A stretch of 64,000 nucleotides of DNA from Ruminococcus sp. UBA3767 (GTDB taxonomy: Bacteria; Bacillota; Clostridia; Oscillospirales; Ruminococcaceae): positions 1 through 64,000 of the forward strand of contig DFFV01000098.1 of assembly GCA_002371625.1 (NCBI GenBank), given 5' to 3'. The notes beneath the pieces were generated by a model, which searched no databases, was not told where the DNA came from, and saw only the letters and a program-made list of their open reading frames with translations. Within the stretch, counting starts at the first letter, position 1. Each line of letters begins with the position of its first letter. The position numbers were made by a program, and so were the translations under genes. Of this stretch, positions 31,636 through 40,764 are shown piece after piece.

Positions 31636-34162
31636 ATGCGCAGGCTTTTCCTATCGCTGAGGCAAGGCTGTCGGGCACTGCACCCGTACCACCGAAGATG
31701 CATAGGTTCTCTGCTTTTTTATTTTTCAGATATGAGGTCTGCTCGCTGTTGAGGTTGCCGTCTGCAAGGAACAGCGGTGCTGATCTTTGTGCTGCAAGCA
31801 CTCCGCCCGAAAGCGCATCGGGAAAATCCGATCCCTTTGCGATACAAATGGTCTTGCCCGAAAGCTCAGATGCAAAGATGCTGTTCACCTGAACGCAGGT
31901 GGAATATCTGTTCTGCCCTGCTACCCTTGCGGAAAAACCGATGCCCAGCGCTTTGTGGACTTTTTTGACCATAGCTTCCGAGATGACTCCCGTTCCGCCG
32001 ATGAAATAGACATTTTCAACGCAGTTCAATGCCTTGAGCTTTGCAAGGTAGGCTGCGGTATCGCTGTTAAGCTCGCCGTCTGTCGTCAGGTACAGCATAG
32101 GTGCTTTTTTGATAGCAGCTACTGTGCTGGCTGAAAGAGCATCGGCAAAATTCATACCATAGACAAGGAAAATATCCTTGGGGGCAGGGTTGACTTTTTC
32201 AGCTATCGAAACTGCCGTGCCAAAGCGTGCTTTTCCTGCTGCACGGGAAACGTTCAGTCCCATATCTGCAAGCTGCTTTTCTACGCTGCCCGAAACTGCG
32301 CCTTCACCGCCGAGAATGATTATGTTTTTTGCGTTAAGCCTTTTTATCTCGGAAAGTGCCGCAGGATCAAGGGTATCCTTGCCTGTCAGCAGGATAGGCG
32401 CTTTATTGACATCCGCAAGTGCAACTCCTGCAAGTGCATCGGCAAAGGTCATGCCGTTTGCAAGAACAACGGTGTCCGCTTTTTGCGGATATGCCGCCTG
32501 CGAGATAGCTGCCGCAGTTTCATATCTTCCCTTTCCTGCATAGCGCTTAACGGCATTTGCGATGCCCTGCGTTTCTCTTGCTCCGCACACGGTACAGCTC
32601 CTTGTCCGGAGCCGTGTGCCTTTGGCGATGTCAAATCCGCTGTTTATCCAGCTGCCGTATTTATGCCCTGCTGCAATGTATTCACTAATGGTGTTGGTGT
32701 ACTTCTGACTTCCAAACGAAAGCGAAGCGGTATAGGTCGCAGTGCCCGGCTTAGTACAGGAATTTGTGGTCTTGCTGCTGCTTATCATATTGGCTTTTAC
32801 GGTCGTTTTCAGGTGACATACCGAGCAGGTGAAATCCGCAGACGCACTGCTGCGGTCCTGTGACCAGCTCCACACAGGCTCGCCGTAGGAATGACCGAGC
32901 GGATTTTTTATATCCGTTTTATAGCTATCGCCGCACTTTATACACAGGTGCAGTGTATAGCCCTGCTGAGTACAATCGGGGCGGACAGTTGTGAGGGTAT
33001 AGCTGTGTGTGCAGGAGGATGCGGCTTTCTCGTAGTTGCTTTTGGGGATATCAGGGAGCTTATAATGGAAGTTCCAAGGATTGTCGTATTCGTCAGGTGA
33101 TCTTACACCCGTTGACGAATCAGAGGGAGTATGTTTTTTATAGAACGACTCGGTACCTACCGCAAAATAATCGTGCTTCAGATAGTTGCCCGGCTTATCG
33201 GGGATACCTGTAACAGGATCGTCCCAGGTAGTATCAACATAATAGTACCTGTTATCGTCCATTTTAACGACATTCCACGCATGACCTCCGCCGTTGCCCG
33301 TTCCGTGTGCATAGGCGCAGTCACCGCCGTAATAGTTTACAAGCATCTCATAAGCTCTTGAATAGCCCTCGCACACGGCGCTGTTTTTATCCACTATGCC
33401 GATTATGGTATGTGCCCAGTCCTCGCTCTGCGGTGTGGTCGTGCCCGGTTTAAAGGCATAATCAGACATATTTATTATCTTATCGTGTATAAAAAGCGCT
33501 TTATCATAGCGTGTGGTTTTCTGCGCTGCACCGCTGTAAAGGTCGATATACGCCTGAATGCGTTTATCTGCTGCACGGCGCTGTGCAGCCGTCATGCCGA
33601 CGTATTCGTTCCTCACGGTCGTATATATATACCCGGAGCTTGAACCGCCAAGTGCATAGGTGAAAAGCAGCATCGGCTGGGCATCACGCAGGGCGACAAA
33701 TGTGCACTTCGCCTCCATCTGTGACAGCCCGAAGTTCGTATATGTGATATTATATCGTGAAGCCAGATCATCATCGCCATACCACACCTGTTCAAAGTAG
33801 GTGTTCATATAGTCAAAGAACGCTTTCATCTTGCTGCCGTTGGTGTAATTATCAAGGCTCTGCCTTACATACGGGCTGACTATCTTTGACATCAGCGTTG
33901 GCGATGAAGTGAGTGAAAGCCCGTTGAATGAAGGCGGTATCGCAATATCGCCAAGCAAAGCAGGTGCAGTGAATGCCTCGTTCGGCAGCACCTCGACCGA
34001 GCCTTGCGGCAATTCATATTTTCCGCCGTTTTCCTCACTTACAGCACTTACAAGCAGGTTATCGCTTCCGTTCTCAGCCGAAGCTGACAGCTGTGCAGGC
34101 AGGCTTCCCAAAGCCAGACACAGCGAAAGCATCACAGAAACAAGTCGTTTTTTTAGCATCAT
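31634..34162 (-). CDS. Cell-wall-bound transglutaminase-like protein with CWB2 repeats
   Basis: 842-residue surface protein. Signal peptide to about residue 28 (LSLCLALGSLPAQLSASA). The transglutaminase-like core (about 210-330) has a complete triad: Cys264 in SAVCEGYSRAYEML, His294 in GGHAWNVV and Asp310 in YVDTTWDDP. A linker (about 390-540) carries repeated CxxCG-type pairs (HLCIKCG, FTCSVCH, RSCTVCG). The C-terminal 300 residues hold three cell wall binding type 2 repeats, each with a GMTFADAL-like and an IILGGEGAVS-like motif, which in clostridia bind anionic wall polymer. It probably crosslinks or cleaves proteins at the wall. The first of two adjacent ATGs follows CGGAG. Confidence 0.93.
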   Translation of the reverse strand: MMLKKRLVSVMLSLCLALGSLPAQLSASAENGSDNLLVSAVSEENGGKYELPQGSVEVLPNEAFTAPALLGDIAIPPSFNGLSLTSSPTLMSKIVSPYVRQSLDNYTNGSKMKAFFDYMNTYFEQVWYGDDDLASRYNITYTNFGLSQMEAKCTFVALRDAQPMLLFTYALGGSSSGYIYTTVRNEYVGMTAAQRRAADKRIQAYIDLYSGAAQKTTRYDKALFIHDKIINMSDYAFKPGTTTPQSEDWAHTIIGIVDKNSAVCEGYSRAYEMLVNYYGGDCAYAHGTGNGGGHAWNVVKMDDNRYYYVDTTWDDPVTGIPDKPGNYLKHDYFAVGTESFYKKHTPSDSSTGVRSPDEYDNPWNFHYKLPDIPKSNYEKAASSCTHSYTLTTVRPDCTQQGYTLHLCIKCGDSYKTDIKNPLGHSYGEPVWSWSQDRSSASADFTCSVCHLKTTVKANMISSSKTTNSCTKPGTATYTASLSFGSQKYTNTISEYIAAGHKYGSWINSGFDIAKGTRLRTRSCTVCGARETQGIANAVKRYAGKGRYETAAAISQAAYPQKADTVVLANGMTFADALAGVALADVNKAPILLTGKDTLDPAALSEIKRLNAKNIIILGGEGAVSGSVEKQLADMGLNVSRAAGKARFGTAVSIAEKVNPAPKDIFLVYGMNFADALSASTVAAIKKAPMLYLTTDGELNSDTAAYLAKLKALNCVENVYFIGGTGVISEAMVKKVHKALGIGFSARVAGQNRYSTCVQVNSIFASELSGKTICIAKGSDFPDALSGGVLAAQRSAPLFLADGNLNSEQTSYLKNKKAENLCIFGGTGAVPDSLASAIGKACA

Positions 34163-34193
34163 GCATCACTCCGCTCATTTAATAAGAGTATTT

Positions 34194-34769
34194 TCAATCA
34201 ACTTTCATGCAGGCTATCTCGCTTTCGGCAGCTGCAATTATAGCCTGCTCATCAGCCCCGACGATATCAAGTCCTGCGGCTTTTATCAGCCTGACATCGC
34301 TTATGCCGTAAAACCCCTGCGCCAGCGCTTTTACATAGCCAAAGCCAAACTCCTGTGGAACATAGCAGCCGCCTGCGGTCATAACATAAAACAGCTTTTC
34401 AGCCCTGCAAAGCCCCTGCGGTGTTCCCTGCTCGGTGTATTTAAAGGTAATGCCGAGCACATTTATCTGCTCAAAATACTGCTTGAGCGCAGCCGGGAAC
34501 GAAAGATCCCAGTAAGGCGCTGCAACAACGATAGTTTGCGCCTTTGCAAACTGCTGCGCAAGTGCGAACATCGGCTCTGTGAACCTGCGCTGTGCGATAA
34601 GGCGGTCACGCTGCAAAAGAAACGCTTCATCAGCCAAGGGGAAACTGACATCGGTCAGGCGCACCTCATCATAAGGACTTCCGAGCTTTTCAAGCAGCTT
34701 TTCCGCCAGATACGCAGTTCTTGAATCACTTCTCACACAGGCATTTATATACAAAACAGGCTCACCCAT
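34194..34769 (-). CDS. Flavodoxin-fold NAD(P)H-dependent oxidoreductase, azoreductase-like
   Basis: 191-residue cytoplasmic FMN enzyme. The N-terminal strand-loop (VLYINACVRSDSRT) is the phosphate-binding turn. IVVAAPYWDLSFPAALKQYFEQI and VMTAGGCY are the isoalloxazine-contact loops seen in AzoR/KefF-type quinone and azo reductases. Length and motif order fit. The ATG follows GAGGG. It lies 31 bases upstream of the transglutaminase gene on the same strand, so the two may be cotranscribed, though no functional link is evident. The natural acceptor is unknown; quinone or nitro/azo compounds are likely. Confidence 0.9.
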   Translation of the reverse strand: MGEPVLYINACVRSDSRTAYLAEKLLEKLGSPYDEVRLTDVSFPLADEAFLLQRDRLIAQRRFTEPMFALAQQFAKAQTIVVAAPYWDLSFPAALKQYFEQINVLGITFKYTEQGTPQGLCRAEKLFYVMTAGGCYVPQEFGFGYVKALAQGFYGISDVRLIKAAGLDIVGADEQAIIAAAESEIACMKVD

Positions 34770-34895
34770 TCGTATTCCCTCCTATCAACACTTAAAACAC
34801 TTCTATATGAGAATAATATAGCACATTCCCCAAAGTTTTTAAAGAGGAGGCCTGCTTTTTTGTAGGACTGCATAATACGCTGTGGGTGTTTTTGT

Positions 34896-34947
34896 GCAAA
34901 AAAATGCACGGCAGGTGCGGTATTTCCACACACTTCCCGTGCATTTC
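34896..34947 (-). terminator. Terminator of LRR/CWB2 gene
   Basis: AAATGCACGG/CCGTGCATTT arms with a long loop, followed on the minus strand by seven Ts, 25 bases after the stop. Confidence 0.8.
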
Positions 34948-34970
34948 ACTATTATTTTGTATTTACTTTT

Positions 34971-37784
34971 TCACACGATGCTTCTTGCTATCTCCTCACC
35001 GAGCTTATCGGGGACTGCGCCCTTTCCGCCCAAAATGTACATATTCCTTGGTTTAAAAGCTGCAAGGAACTTTTTCTGGTCAGCACTGAGCGTGCCGTCT
35101 GCAAGGAACATAGGTGAAAGTGAATCCGCAGCAAAAACTCCGCCTGCAAGCGCATCGGGGAATGTCATGCCCGTTGCAACGCAGATCCCGTTACCCGAGA
35201 AAGCACTTTTGAACGTAGTGTTTACGGCTGTGCAGGTCTCATATCTGTTTGCGCCCCATACTCTCTGCGCTGTTTTCAAGCCGACCGCCTGCGCTGCCTT
35301 GGTGAGCATACTGTCGCTGATGACACCGCTGCCGCCGATAACATAGGCATCTGTGATATGTCCCTTTACAGTTTTCAGGTACGCCATAGTTTCAGCATCT
35401 ATCCCGCCGTTTGTGGGAAGGTAGATTATAGGTGCTTTTTTCCTTGCTGCAACAGGGCTTACCGAAAGTGCATCGGCAAAATTAAAGCCGTAAACGAAGA
35501 ATATCTCCTTTGGTATACCGCTGCTTTTTGAAGCTATCGCAGCGGCTGTGCCGAAACGTGTTTTTCCTGCCAGACGAACGATGTTCTCTTTTTTGATGCC
35601 CAGCTTGATAACAGGATCGACTACCTTCTGACTTATCGCACCTTCTCCGCCAAGAACGTAGACCTTTGAGGCTTTAAGGCGCTTTATCTCATTGAGCACC
35701 TCCGGAGCTATACTGTCCTTGCCCGTGAGCAGTATCGGTGCGCCGATATTCTGTGCAAACGGTACGCCTGCAAGTGCATCGGCAAATTCCGCTCCCTGCG
35801 CAAGCACGACAGCGTCTGCGAACGGATAGATGCTTGATATGCTGACTGCTGTTTTATATCTGTCTGCTCCGTAAAGGCGGTCTATACTCACATATATTTC
35901 GCTCTTTTTGCCGCACACAGTGCAGCTCATAGTTCTTACAGCTTCTCCGAAAGTCTTGCCCGGCATTGTTACGGTCACCGTTCCGCCGTTGAACTTATGA
36001 CCTGCCGGCTTTGTCTGCTCCCACACTTCCTCACCGCAAGCTGCACACACACGGACATTATAGCCGTCATCTACACAGGAGGACGAAAATACATGGTTTG
36101 CCAAAAGCTCATGAGTGCTTTGCGTGGTGGAAGGATTATCGACCACCTTTCCGCAGGTCATGCAGATAGTTTTTTTGACGTTATGTGTTACACATTTATT
36201 TATCTTTTTTGTTTCGGTCGTTGTGAAAGTAGTGGAATGTGCACAGGCAGCTATCTCCTTGAAAGCGATGCCATCATTTGTACACTCCCGCTTTGCCTCG
36301 CTTCCGTTATAGCCATAGCACACGAAGTTGTTGTTTTTCACAACAGTGCCCGGACCGCTTTTATTATAACCGAAAGCATGATAGCCGATGTACGAAGTGC
36401 CCGCAGGAACGGTGAGCCTTTTGAGCGCTGTGCAGTTATTAAAGGCATTTTTCTCGATAGATTGAACTGTCACAGGCAGTGTGAGCGCTGTGAGCTTGGT
36501 GTTATCCTCAAATGCGCTGGCCTGTATCGTCAGGAGTCCCGAGGGCAGCGCTTTGGTAGGCGCATATCCGCTCGGGCAATGATAGAGGATCGTTTTATCC
36601 TTATTGTAAAGGATATTATCATCAACAACAAAGCTCTTGTTACCCGAGGCAACAGTTACGACAGTTTTACTCGGAACGAACCCGGTGGTATCTATATATG
36701 TCAATGAAGCAGGCAGGTTCAGCATAGATATGCCCGATCCTGCCAGGGCGTCGGTACCGATACCCTGAAGACCTTCATTGAGCTTGATCGTTTTTAATGT
36801 GCTTTTGAACTTAGAATAAGATGAGATATACTTTATTGATGACGGCAGTGCAAGAGATATCCCTGTGTAGCTTTGTGCATCATAAAGCACACTGCCCAGT
36901 ATCACAAGCCCTTTGTTATTTGCACGGCTCTTTTTTTCCTGTTCGGTATACCAGGGAACCTCATCAAAGCAATGCTCCATTTTGGTTAAGGTGCCCGGCA
37001 GGCTCACACTTGTGAGTGCGGTGCATCTGTCAAAAGCGCCCTTGCTTATAGTTGTTGTTCCCTCGGGAATGGTTATGCTTTTGAGCGAGGTGCATCTTAT
37101 AAATGCGTTTTCACCTATTTCACGAAGCCCCTTGGCAAGCGTGACGGATGTAAGCGAGGCGCACTCCTGGAAAGCAGCGGAACCAATGATCTTTACGTTT
37201 GATGGCACGCTTATGCTTTTAAGCCCCGACCGTGCAAACGCACCCGACCTGATATTTACGACTTTAGATGGGATATTTACAGATGTGAGCGAGGTACAGC
37301 CACTAAAGGCACTATGACCTATATACTCTATGGTGCCGGGGAGCTTTATATTTTTCAGCTTTGGACAGTCGATGAAAGCCTGGTCATCGAGCACGAATAC
37401 TCCCTCGGGAATTACCACCGTTTCAAGCGATTTGCAATCAGCAAATGCGCCGCCGTAGCTTACCAGCTTTTTGGGAAGCGTGACCTTTTTAAGATTAGGC
37501 GCTTCTTTAAACGAGCCCGAATCTATTCCTGCAACAGGCAGACCGTCGATCTTATCGGGTATCACCAGCTCACTCAGCGAGCCTGTGTAACCGGTGATGA
37601 TAATATACGCAGGCTTCTTGGATACGACATTGCCTTCATACTTTCTGTATGTAAGCGATGCGGGAATCGATGCTGCGGACGCAGTTATCTGTGTGCTCTC
37701 GCTTACAGCGCTCTGCTCAGAATATGAAAAGCAGCCAAAAACCATGCTTAGTGCAAGCGCAAATGACAAAACCCTCTTTTTCAT
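34971..37784 (-). CDS. BspA-type leucine-rich repeat surface protein with CWB2 repeats
   Basis: 937-residue surface protein. Signal peptide to about residue 38. Residues about 55-490 hold a run of BspA/LRR_5 repeats of the form GAFADCKSLETVVIPEGV, a solenoid used for host or matrix adhesion. A Cys-pair linker (about 510-640, with TICMTCGKVV, RVCAACGEEV and MSCTVCGKKS) resembles that of the transglutaminase protein nearby. Three CWB2 repeats follow (about 650-937: AEFADALAGV, NFADALSVSP, MTFPDALAGG). The ATG follows AAGGGGGAG. It starts 33 bases after the VanW gene, so it is probably the last gene of the TIM barrel-YqeG-VanW operon. Confidence 0.93.
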   Translation of the reverse strand: MKKRVLSFALALSMVFGCFSYSEQSAVSESTQITASAASIPASLTYRKYEGNVVSKKPAYIIITGYTGSLSELVIPDKIDGLPVAGIDSGSFKEAPNLKKVTLPKKLVSYGGAFADCKSLETVVIPEGVFVLDDQAFIDCPKLKNIKLPGTIEYIGHSAFSGCTSLTSVNIPSKVVNIRSGAFARSGLKSISVPSNVKIIGSAAFQECASLTSVTLAKGLREIGENAFIRCTSLKSITIPEGTTTISKGAFDRCTALTSVSLPGTLTKMEHCFDEVPWYTEQEKKSRANNKGLVILGSVLYDAQSYTGISLALPSSIKYISSYSKFKSTLKTIKLNEGLQGIGTDALAGSGISMLNLPASLTYIDTTGFVPSKTVVTVASGNKSFVVDDNILYNKDKTILYHCPSGYAPTKALPSGLLTIQASAFEDNTKLTALTLPVTVQSIEKNAFNNCTALKRLTVPAGTSYIGYHAFGYNKSGPGTVVKNNNFVCYGYNGSEAKRECTNDGIAFKEIAACAHSTTFTTTETKKINKCVTHNVKKTICMTCGKVVDNPSTTQSTHELLANHVFSSSCVDDGYNVRVCAACGEEVWEQTKPAGHKFNGGTVTVTMPGKTFGEAVRTMSCTVCGKKSEIYVSIDRLYGADRYKTAVSISSIYPFADAVVLAQGAEFADALAGVPFAQNIGAPILLTGKDSIAPEVLNEIKRLKASKVYVLGGEGAISQKVVDPVIKLGIKKENIVRLAGKTRFGTAAAIASKSSGIPKEIFFVYGFNFADALSVSPVAARKKAPIIYLPTNGGIDAETMAYLKTVKGHITDAYVIGGSGVISDSMLTKAAQAVGLKTAQRVWGANRYETCTAVNTTFKSAFSGNGICVATGMTFPDALAGGVFAADSLSPMFLADGTLSADQKKFLAAFKPRNMYILGGKGAVPDKLGEEIARSIV

Positions 37785-37816
37785 TTTTCTCCCCCTTGAT
37801 CCCTTATGTGTGCGGT

Positions 37817-38650
37817 TTACTCTCTGATAAGCTCGTTTGGTATCAGATCGTAATCAAACATTACCTCGGAATGATTATCCCTGATAAGCGTTCTGTCAAC
37901 AAGTTCGCCTGTTTCACGATCCTTTGTAACTTTATAGATTTTCGAGATACGGAAATACTTATCATCTTCCTTTGCAAAGTGGTGATCCTGCTCGTCTATC
38001 TCGTATGTCCACGGAAACTGCACGCTGCTTCTCAGCTCGCCTTTAAGCTCGCCGTCCTCACACCACACGCACAGCTGGAACGGATAGTTGGTAGTATTCT
38101 TGAAACGGAAGTCGATATAATTATAGCACACCGATGTTCCTGCGCTCATCGGTACTCTTGCTCCCTCATCGGGTGCAAGTGCATCGGAATGGGTGTGGAA
38201 CTCGGTAACAGTGAGCGGACTGTGTATTACAAGCAGATGTATTGTATTTGCAAGGTTGCAAAGCCCTCCGCCCAGTCCCGGGGTGAGCTTGTTCGCAGAG
38301 ATTATCCTGCCGTCCTTATAGCCCTTGCGCTTGGTTATCTTTCCTACCGTGCGCCAGAAGGAGAACGTTTCGCCCGGCCTTATAACTATGCCGTTTATCT
38401 TTTTTGAAGCGATGTCGATATTGACCGCCTTATTTTCCTGCAAAACGGGATCTATGCCCTTGCCCTTTTTGATAAGGTGGTTGCTGTGTTCGGACACAAC
38501 GACACGCAGTCTTTTTCTTGTCTGTCCCTTGGCAAAAACATCCTTGCCCAGATAATCCTTGATGTACCTTTTCAGTTTTTCCTTTGATTCTGAGATCGCA
38601 TAGGTCACGGGGTTGAGATCACAAAACAAAACATCTTTCTTCCAAAGCAT
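37817..38650 (-). CDS. VanW-family protein
   Basis: 277 residues. The VanW domain fills most of the chain: KRYIKDYLGKDVFAKG near the start, GETFSFWRTVGKITKRKGYKDGR, LTPGLGGGLCNLANTIHLLVI and TEFHTHSDA are the conserved blocks. VanW proteins occur in some glycopeptide-resistance clusters and more widely in clostridia; the biochemical role is unknown. No resistance genes are nearby, so this is a housekeeping or cell-surface relative, not evidence of vancomycin resistance. I chose ATG 38650, two bases after the YqeG stop, because the family begins close to LCDINP-like motifs (here LFCDLNPVTYAIS). A longer frame would overlap YqeG. Confidence 0.88.
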   Translation of the reverse strand: MLWKKDVLFCDLNPVTYAISESKEKLKRYIKDYLGKDVFAKGQTRKRLRVVVSEHSNHLIKKGKGIDPVLQENKAVNIDIASKKINGIVIRPGETFSFWRTVGKITKRKGYKDGRIISANKLTPGLGGGLCNLANTIHLLVIHSPLTVTEFHTHSDALAPDEGARVPMSAGTSVCYNYIDFRFKNTTNYPFQLCVWCEDGELKGELRSSVQFPWTYEIDEQDHHFAKEDDKYFRISKIYKVTKDRETGELVDRTLIRDNHSEVMFDYDLIPNELIRE

Positions 38651-38652
38651 TT

Positions 38653-39189
38653 TTACTTTCCACTCCTCAAAATATCTCCAAGTCTGTGTCTGTATTTTCT
38701 CCTGTGCTTCCATGTCCACATAACAAAGTATTCTATATAGCGCCTTTTTCCAATATGCTTTTCGCCCGGCAGTCTTATAAAGTGTACAAGGATACTTGCC
38801 AGCCCTGCATTGTTAGCGCCTTTTATATCAGTTACTATCTGGTCGCCTATGCACACGACCTTGTCCTTTGGCTCTCCCAGAAGCTCAACCGCCTTGAGAA
38901 AGCCCTTGGGATCGGGTTTTCCTGCATCACAGATATACTGTGTTCTGATATTTTTATTGAATCTCTCTACCCTGCTCTTTTCATTATCCGACAGCAGTAT
39001 AGTTTTAAAGCCCAGCTTATGAAGCCAGGCAAAAAAAGAGTCTACCTTTGGGGTAGAATCATCTCCGTGATGAACAAGCGTATTGTCCACATCAAATATC
39101 AATCCTGTATAGCCCATCTGAGCGAGCTTTTTATAATCTATTGCAAAGACGTTCCTTGCATACTCATAGGGGTAGAATTCCTTCAGCAT
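38653..39189 (-). CDS. YqeG-family HAD IIIA phosphatase
   Basis: 178-residue HAD-superfamily phosphatase. Motif I is DVDNTLV, motif II LLSDN, the catalytic Lys region GKPDPKGF and motif III CIGDQIVTDI, all present, with no cap domain. YqeG proteins are common in Firmicutes, are linked to ribosome/GTPase YqeH neighbourhoods in Bacillus, and have an unclear substrate; the usual YqeH neighbour is missing here. ATG 39189 follows GGAGAG and starts one base after the upstream stop. It lies in a tight operon. Confidence 0.9.
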   Translation of the reverse strand: MLKEFYPYEYARNVFAIDYKKLAQMGYTGLIFDVDNTLVHHGDDSTPKVDSFFAWLHKLGFKTILLSDNEKSRVERFNKNIRTQYICDAGKPDPKGFLKAVELLGEPKDKVVCIGDQIVTDIKGANNAGLASILVHFIRLPGEKHIGKRRYIEYFVMWTWKHRRKYRHRLGDILRSGK

Positions 39190-39190
39190 A

Positions 39191-39856
39191 CTAACTCTCC
39201 ATATACTCACAAACTGTGTTGATCTGCTGGCAGATATCGTCGCCGAAACACTTATCGAAAAATCCGCTGCCGATAGTGAATGCCGCAGGATTTATGCGCT
39301 TTATCTCATCAAGTCTTTCAAAGCTGTTAACGCTGCCCGCAACGCACACAGGTGCATTGACACCTGAAACGAAGTCATCTATAAGCTCCTTGGCATCGCC
39401 TGTATATCTGTATCCCAGCAGGTCGATACCGTAAACGCCCTTTTCGAGATAGCTTTCAGCCTGTGAGATCATTTCCTGCACATCCCCCTCAAGCACTGTC
39501 GGGCGCTCCCTGAGCTTACCCACGAACGGACAGTATTTCATTCCGTTTTGCTTGCATATCTCATTTACCTCATCACAGTAGACCGTTCCCATAAGAATAT
39601 CGCAGCCGCAGGCAACGGCTTTTTTTGCGCCCTCGATACACTCTTCCTTGGTGTATGCCACTACCTCCATTGCGATCTTCTTTCCGTAGAATTTCATGAT
39701 GCTGCTGAGCTTTTTCATTTCCTCAAGCGGCAGCGGCTCTTCCTTAAAGCCCCAGTAGTCCGCCTTGCTGTCCTTGCAGCGCATAAATGTCTCATAAGCC
39801 TTATCTATGGTTTTATCATTATATGTAAGCATTACTATCAACTCTGTCTTATTCAT
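39191..39856 (-). CDS. TIM-barrel protein of unknown substrate
   Basis: 221 residues with alternating strands and helices of a beta/alpha barrel. C-terminal loops APVCVAGSVNSF and FTIGSGFF resemble the phosphate-gripping loops of ThiE/HisA/KDPG-aldolase-like enzymes. The mid-region ACGCDILMGTVYCDE and YCPFVGKLRERPT could form the active site; there is no class-defining lysine that I can name with confidence. It may act on a sugar or amino acid phosphate. ATG 39856 is 7 bases after GAGGAG. It is the first gene of the operon running through YqeG and VanW. Confidence 0.7.
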   Translation of the reverse strand: MNKTELIVMLTYNDKTIDKAYETFMRCKDSKADYWGFKEEPLPLEEMKKLSSIMKFYGKKIAMEVVAYTKEECIEGAKKAVACGCDILMGTVYCDEVNEICKQNGMKYCPFVGKLRERPTVLEGDVQEMISQAESYLEKGVYGIDLLGYRYTGDAKELIDDFVSGVNAPVCVAGSVNSFERLDEIKRINPAAFTIGSGFFDKCFGDDICQQINTVCEYMES

Positions 39857-39890
39857 CACCATTCTCCTCAAAAAATCAATTTCAAATTTT

Positions 39891-39919
39891 ATTATAGCAC
39901 ATTGCGTGCCGTTTGTCAA
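39891..39919 (-). promoter_or_regulatory. Promoter of TIM barrel-YqeG-VanW operon
   Basis: Minus-strand consensus TTGACA (39919-39914), 17-base spacer, TATAAT (39896-39891), about 35 bases before the start. Bases 39920-40143 hold no gene and no clear terminator for the lipoprotein gene upstream. Confidence 0.85.
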
Positions 39920-40143
39920 TTTCTCGGTTTTCGGGGAGATTTCTGTAAAAAGCAGTAAAAATGCTGCACTTTAATTTCGTGGTGCGCTGCTTGTTTTACA
40001 AGCTCTGCGGTTTTGTTAAACCTTTTGCTTAATCCTCCCTGCAACTATATATATTACTATCCGATCATTAGATTTTTATTAGCTTTTTATAAGGATTTGA
40101 TTAGAATTGGTCATTTTAAGTATAAGATCAGGTCAGAGCGATA

Positions 40144-40746
40144 CTATTTTTGTTTTTCAAGTTCCTTTAACACGTCTGAGGCTGAAGGGGCTGTGCTGGG
40201 CACTACCCTGAATTTTATCATAGCCTCGGGTTTTCCGAATCGGAAGAATACCAGCGCATAGGTGCCTGTTGAACCGCCTTTTTCCTTTTCAACTTTCATA
40301 CCGCCCAGATCGCCGTAGTTGCTTTCATCGGGGTACTGATCTTCAAGGCTTTTGTCGATGCACGAATGCTTTATCTCGTCCTCGGTGATGCTTTTGTAGT
40401 CCTTGCCGTCCTCATACTTCACGATATAGCTTTTAAAAGTATCTCTCGTTGAGGATTTTATATAGACCTCAAACCATTCGTTCAGCTCAAATTCGTAGCA
40501 CTCGCTGATTTCAGAGAACCCGTGATCCTGCACGATCTTCTCGATCTCGGGATCGTCACGCCACATTGCCTGGTGCTCCAGCTGTATGCCCGTGATAACG
40601 GTCGAGCCGTAAGGCGTTAACGCTTCGAGCTTGCCAAGATCTCCTCTTTTATCGCCGCTGCTGCTTTCATCGTCAAAGCAGGCAGTGCACATAACGCACA
40701 TAACGACTGCCATAAACAGCACCGATAATCTCTTTGTAAGTTTCAT
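40144..40746 (-). CDS. Predicted lipoprotein
   Basis: 200 residues. Signal peptide with several cysteines (VVMCVMCTAC); the last, Cys23, is the likely lipidation site, followed by an acidic Ser-rich linker. The remaining 165 residues form one small globular domain I do not recognise, with YEFELNEWFEVYIKSS and a C-terminal strand ALVFFRFGKPEAMIKFRV. The ATG follows GGGGAAA. It begins 18 bases after the DUF4261 gene and is cotranscribed with it. Function unknown. Confidence 0.75.
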   Translation of the reverse strand: MKLTKRLSVLFMAVVMCVMCTACFDDESSSGDKRGDLGKLEALTPYGSTVITGIQLEHQAMWRDDPEIEKIVQDHGFSEISECYEFELNEWFEVYIKSSTRDTFKSYIVKYEDGKDYKSITEDEIKHSCIDKSLEDQYPDESNYGDLGGMKVEKEKGGSTGTYALVFFRFGKPEAMIKFRVVPSTAPSASDVLKELEKQK

Positions 40747-40764
40747 ACTATTTCCCCGTTTATC

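Noticed and set aside
37817-38650. Vancomycin-resistance cluster suggested by VanW
   Set aside because: No vanH, vanA/B, vanX or regulator nearby; VanW-domain proteins are widespread in clostridia.
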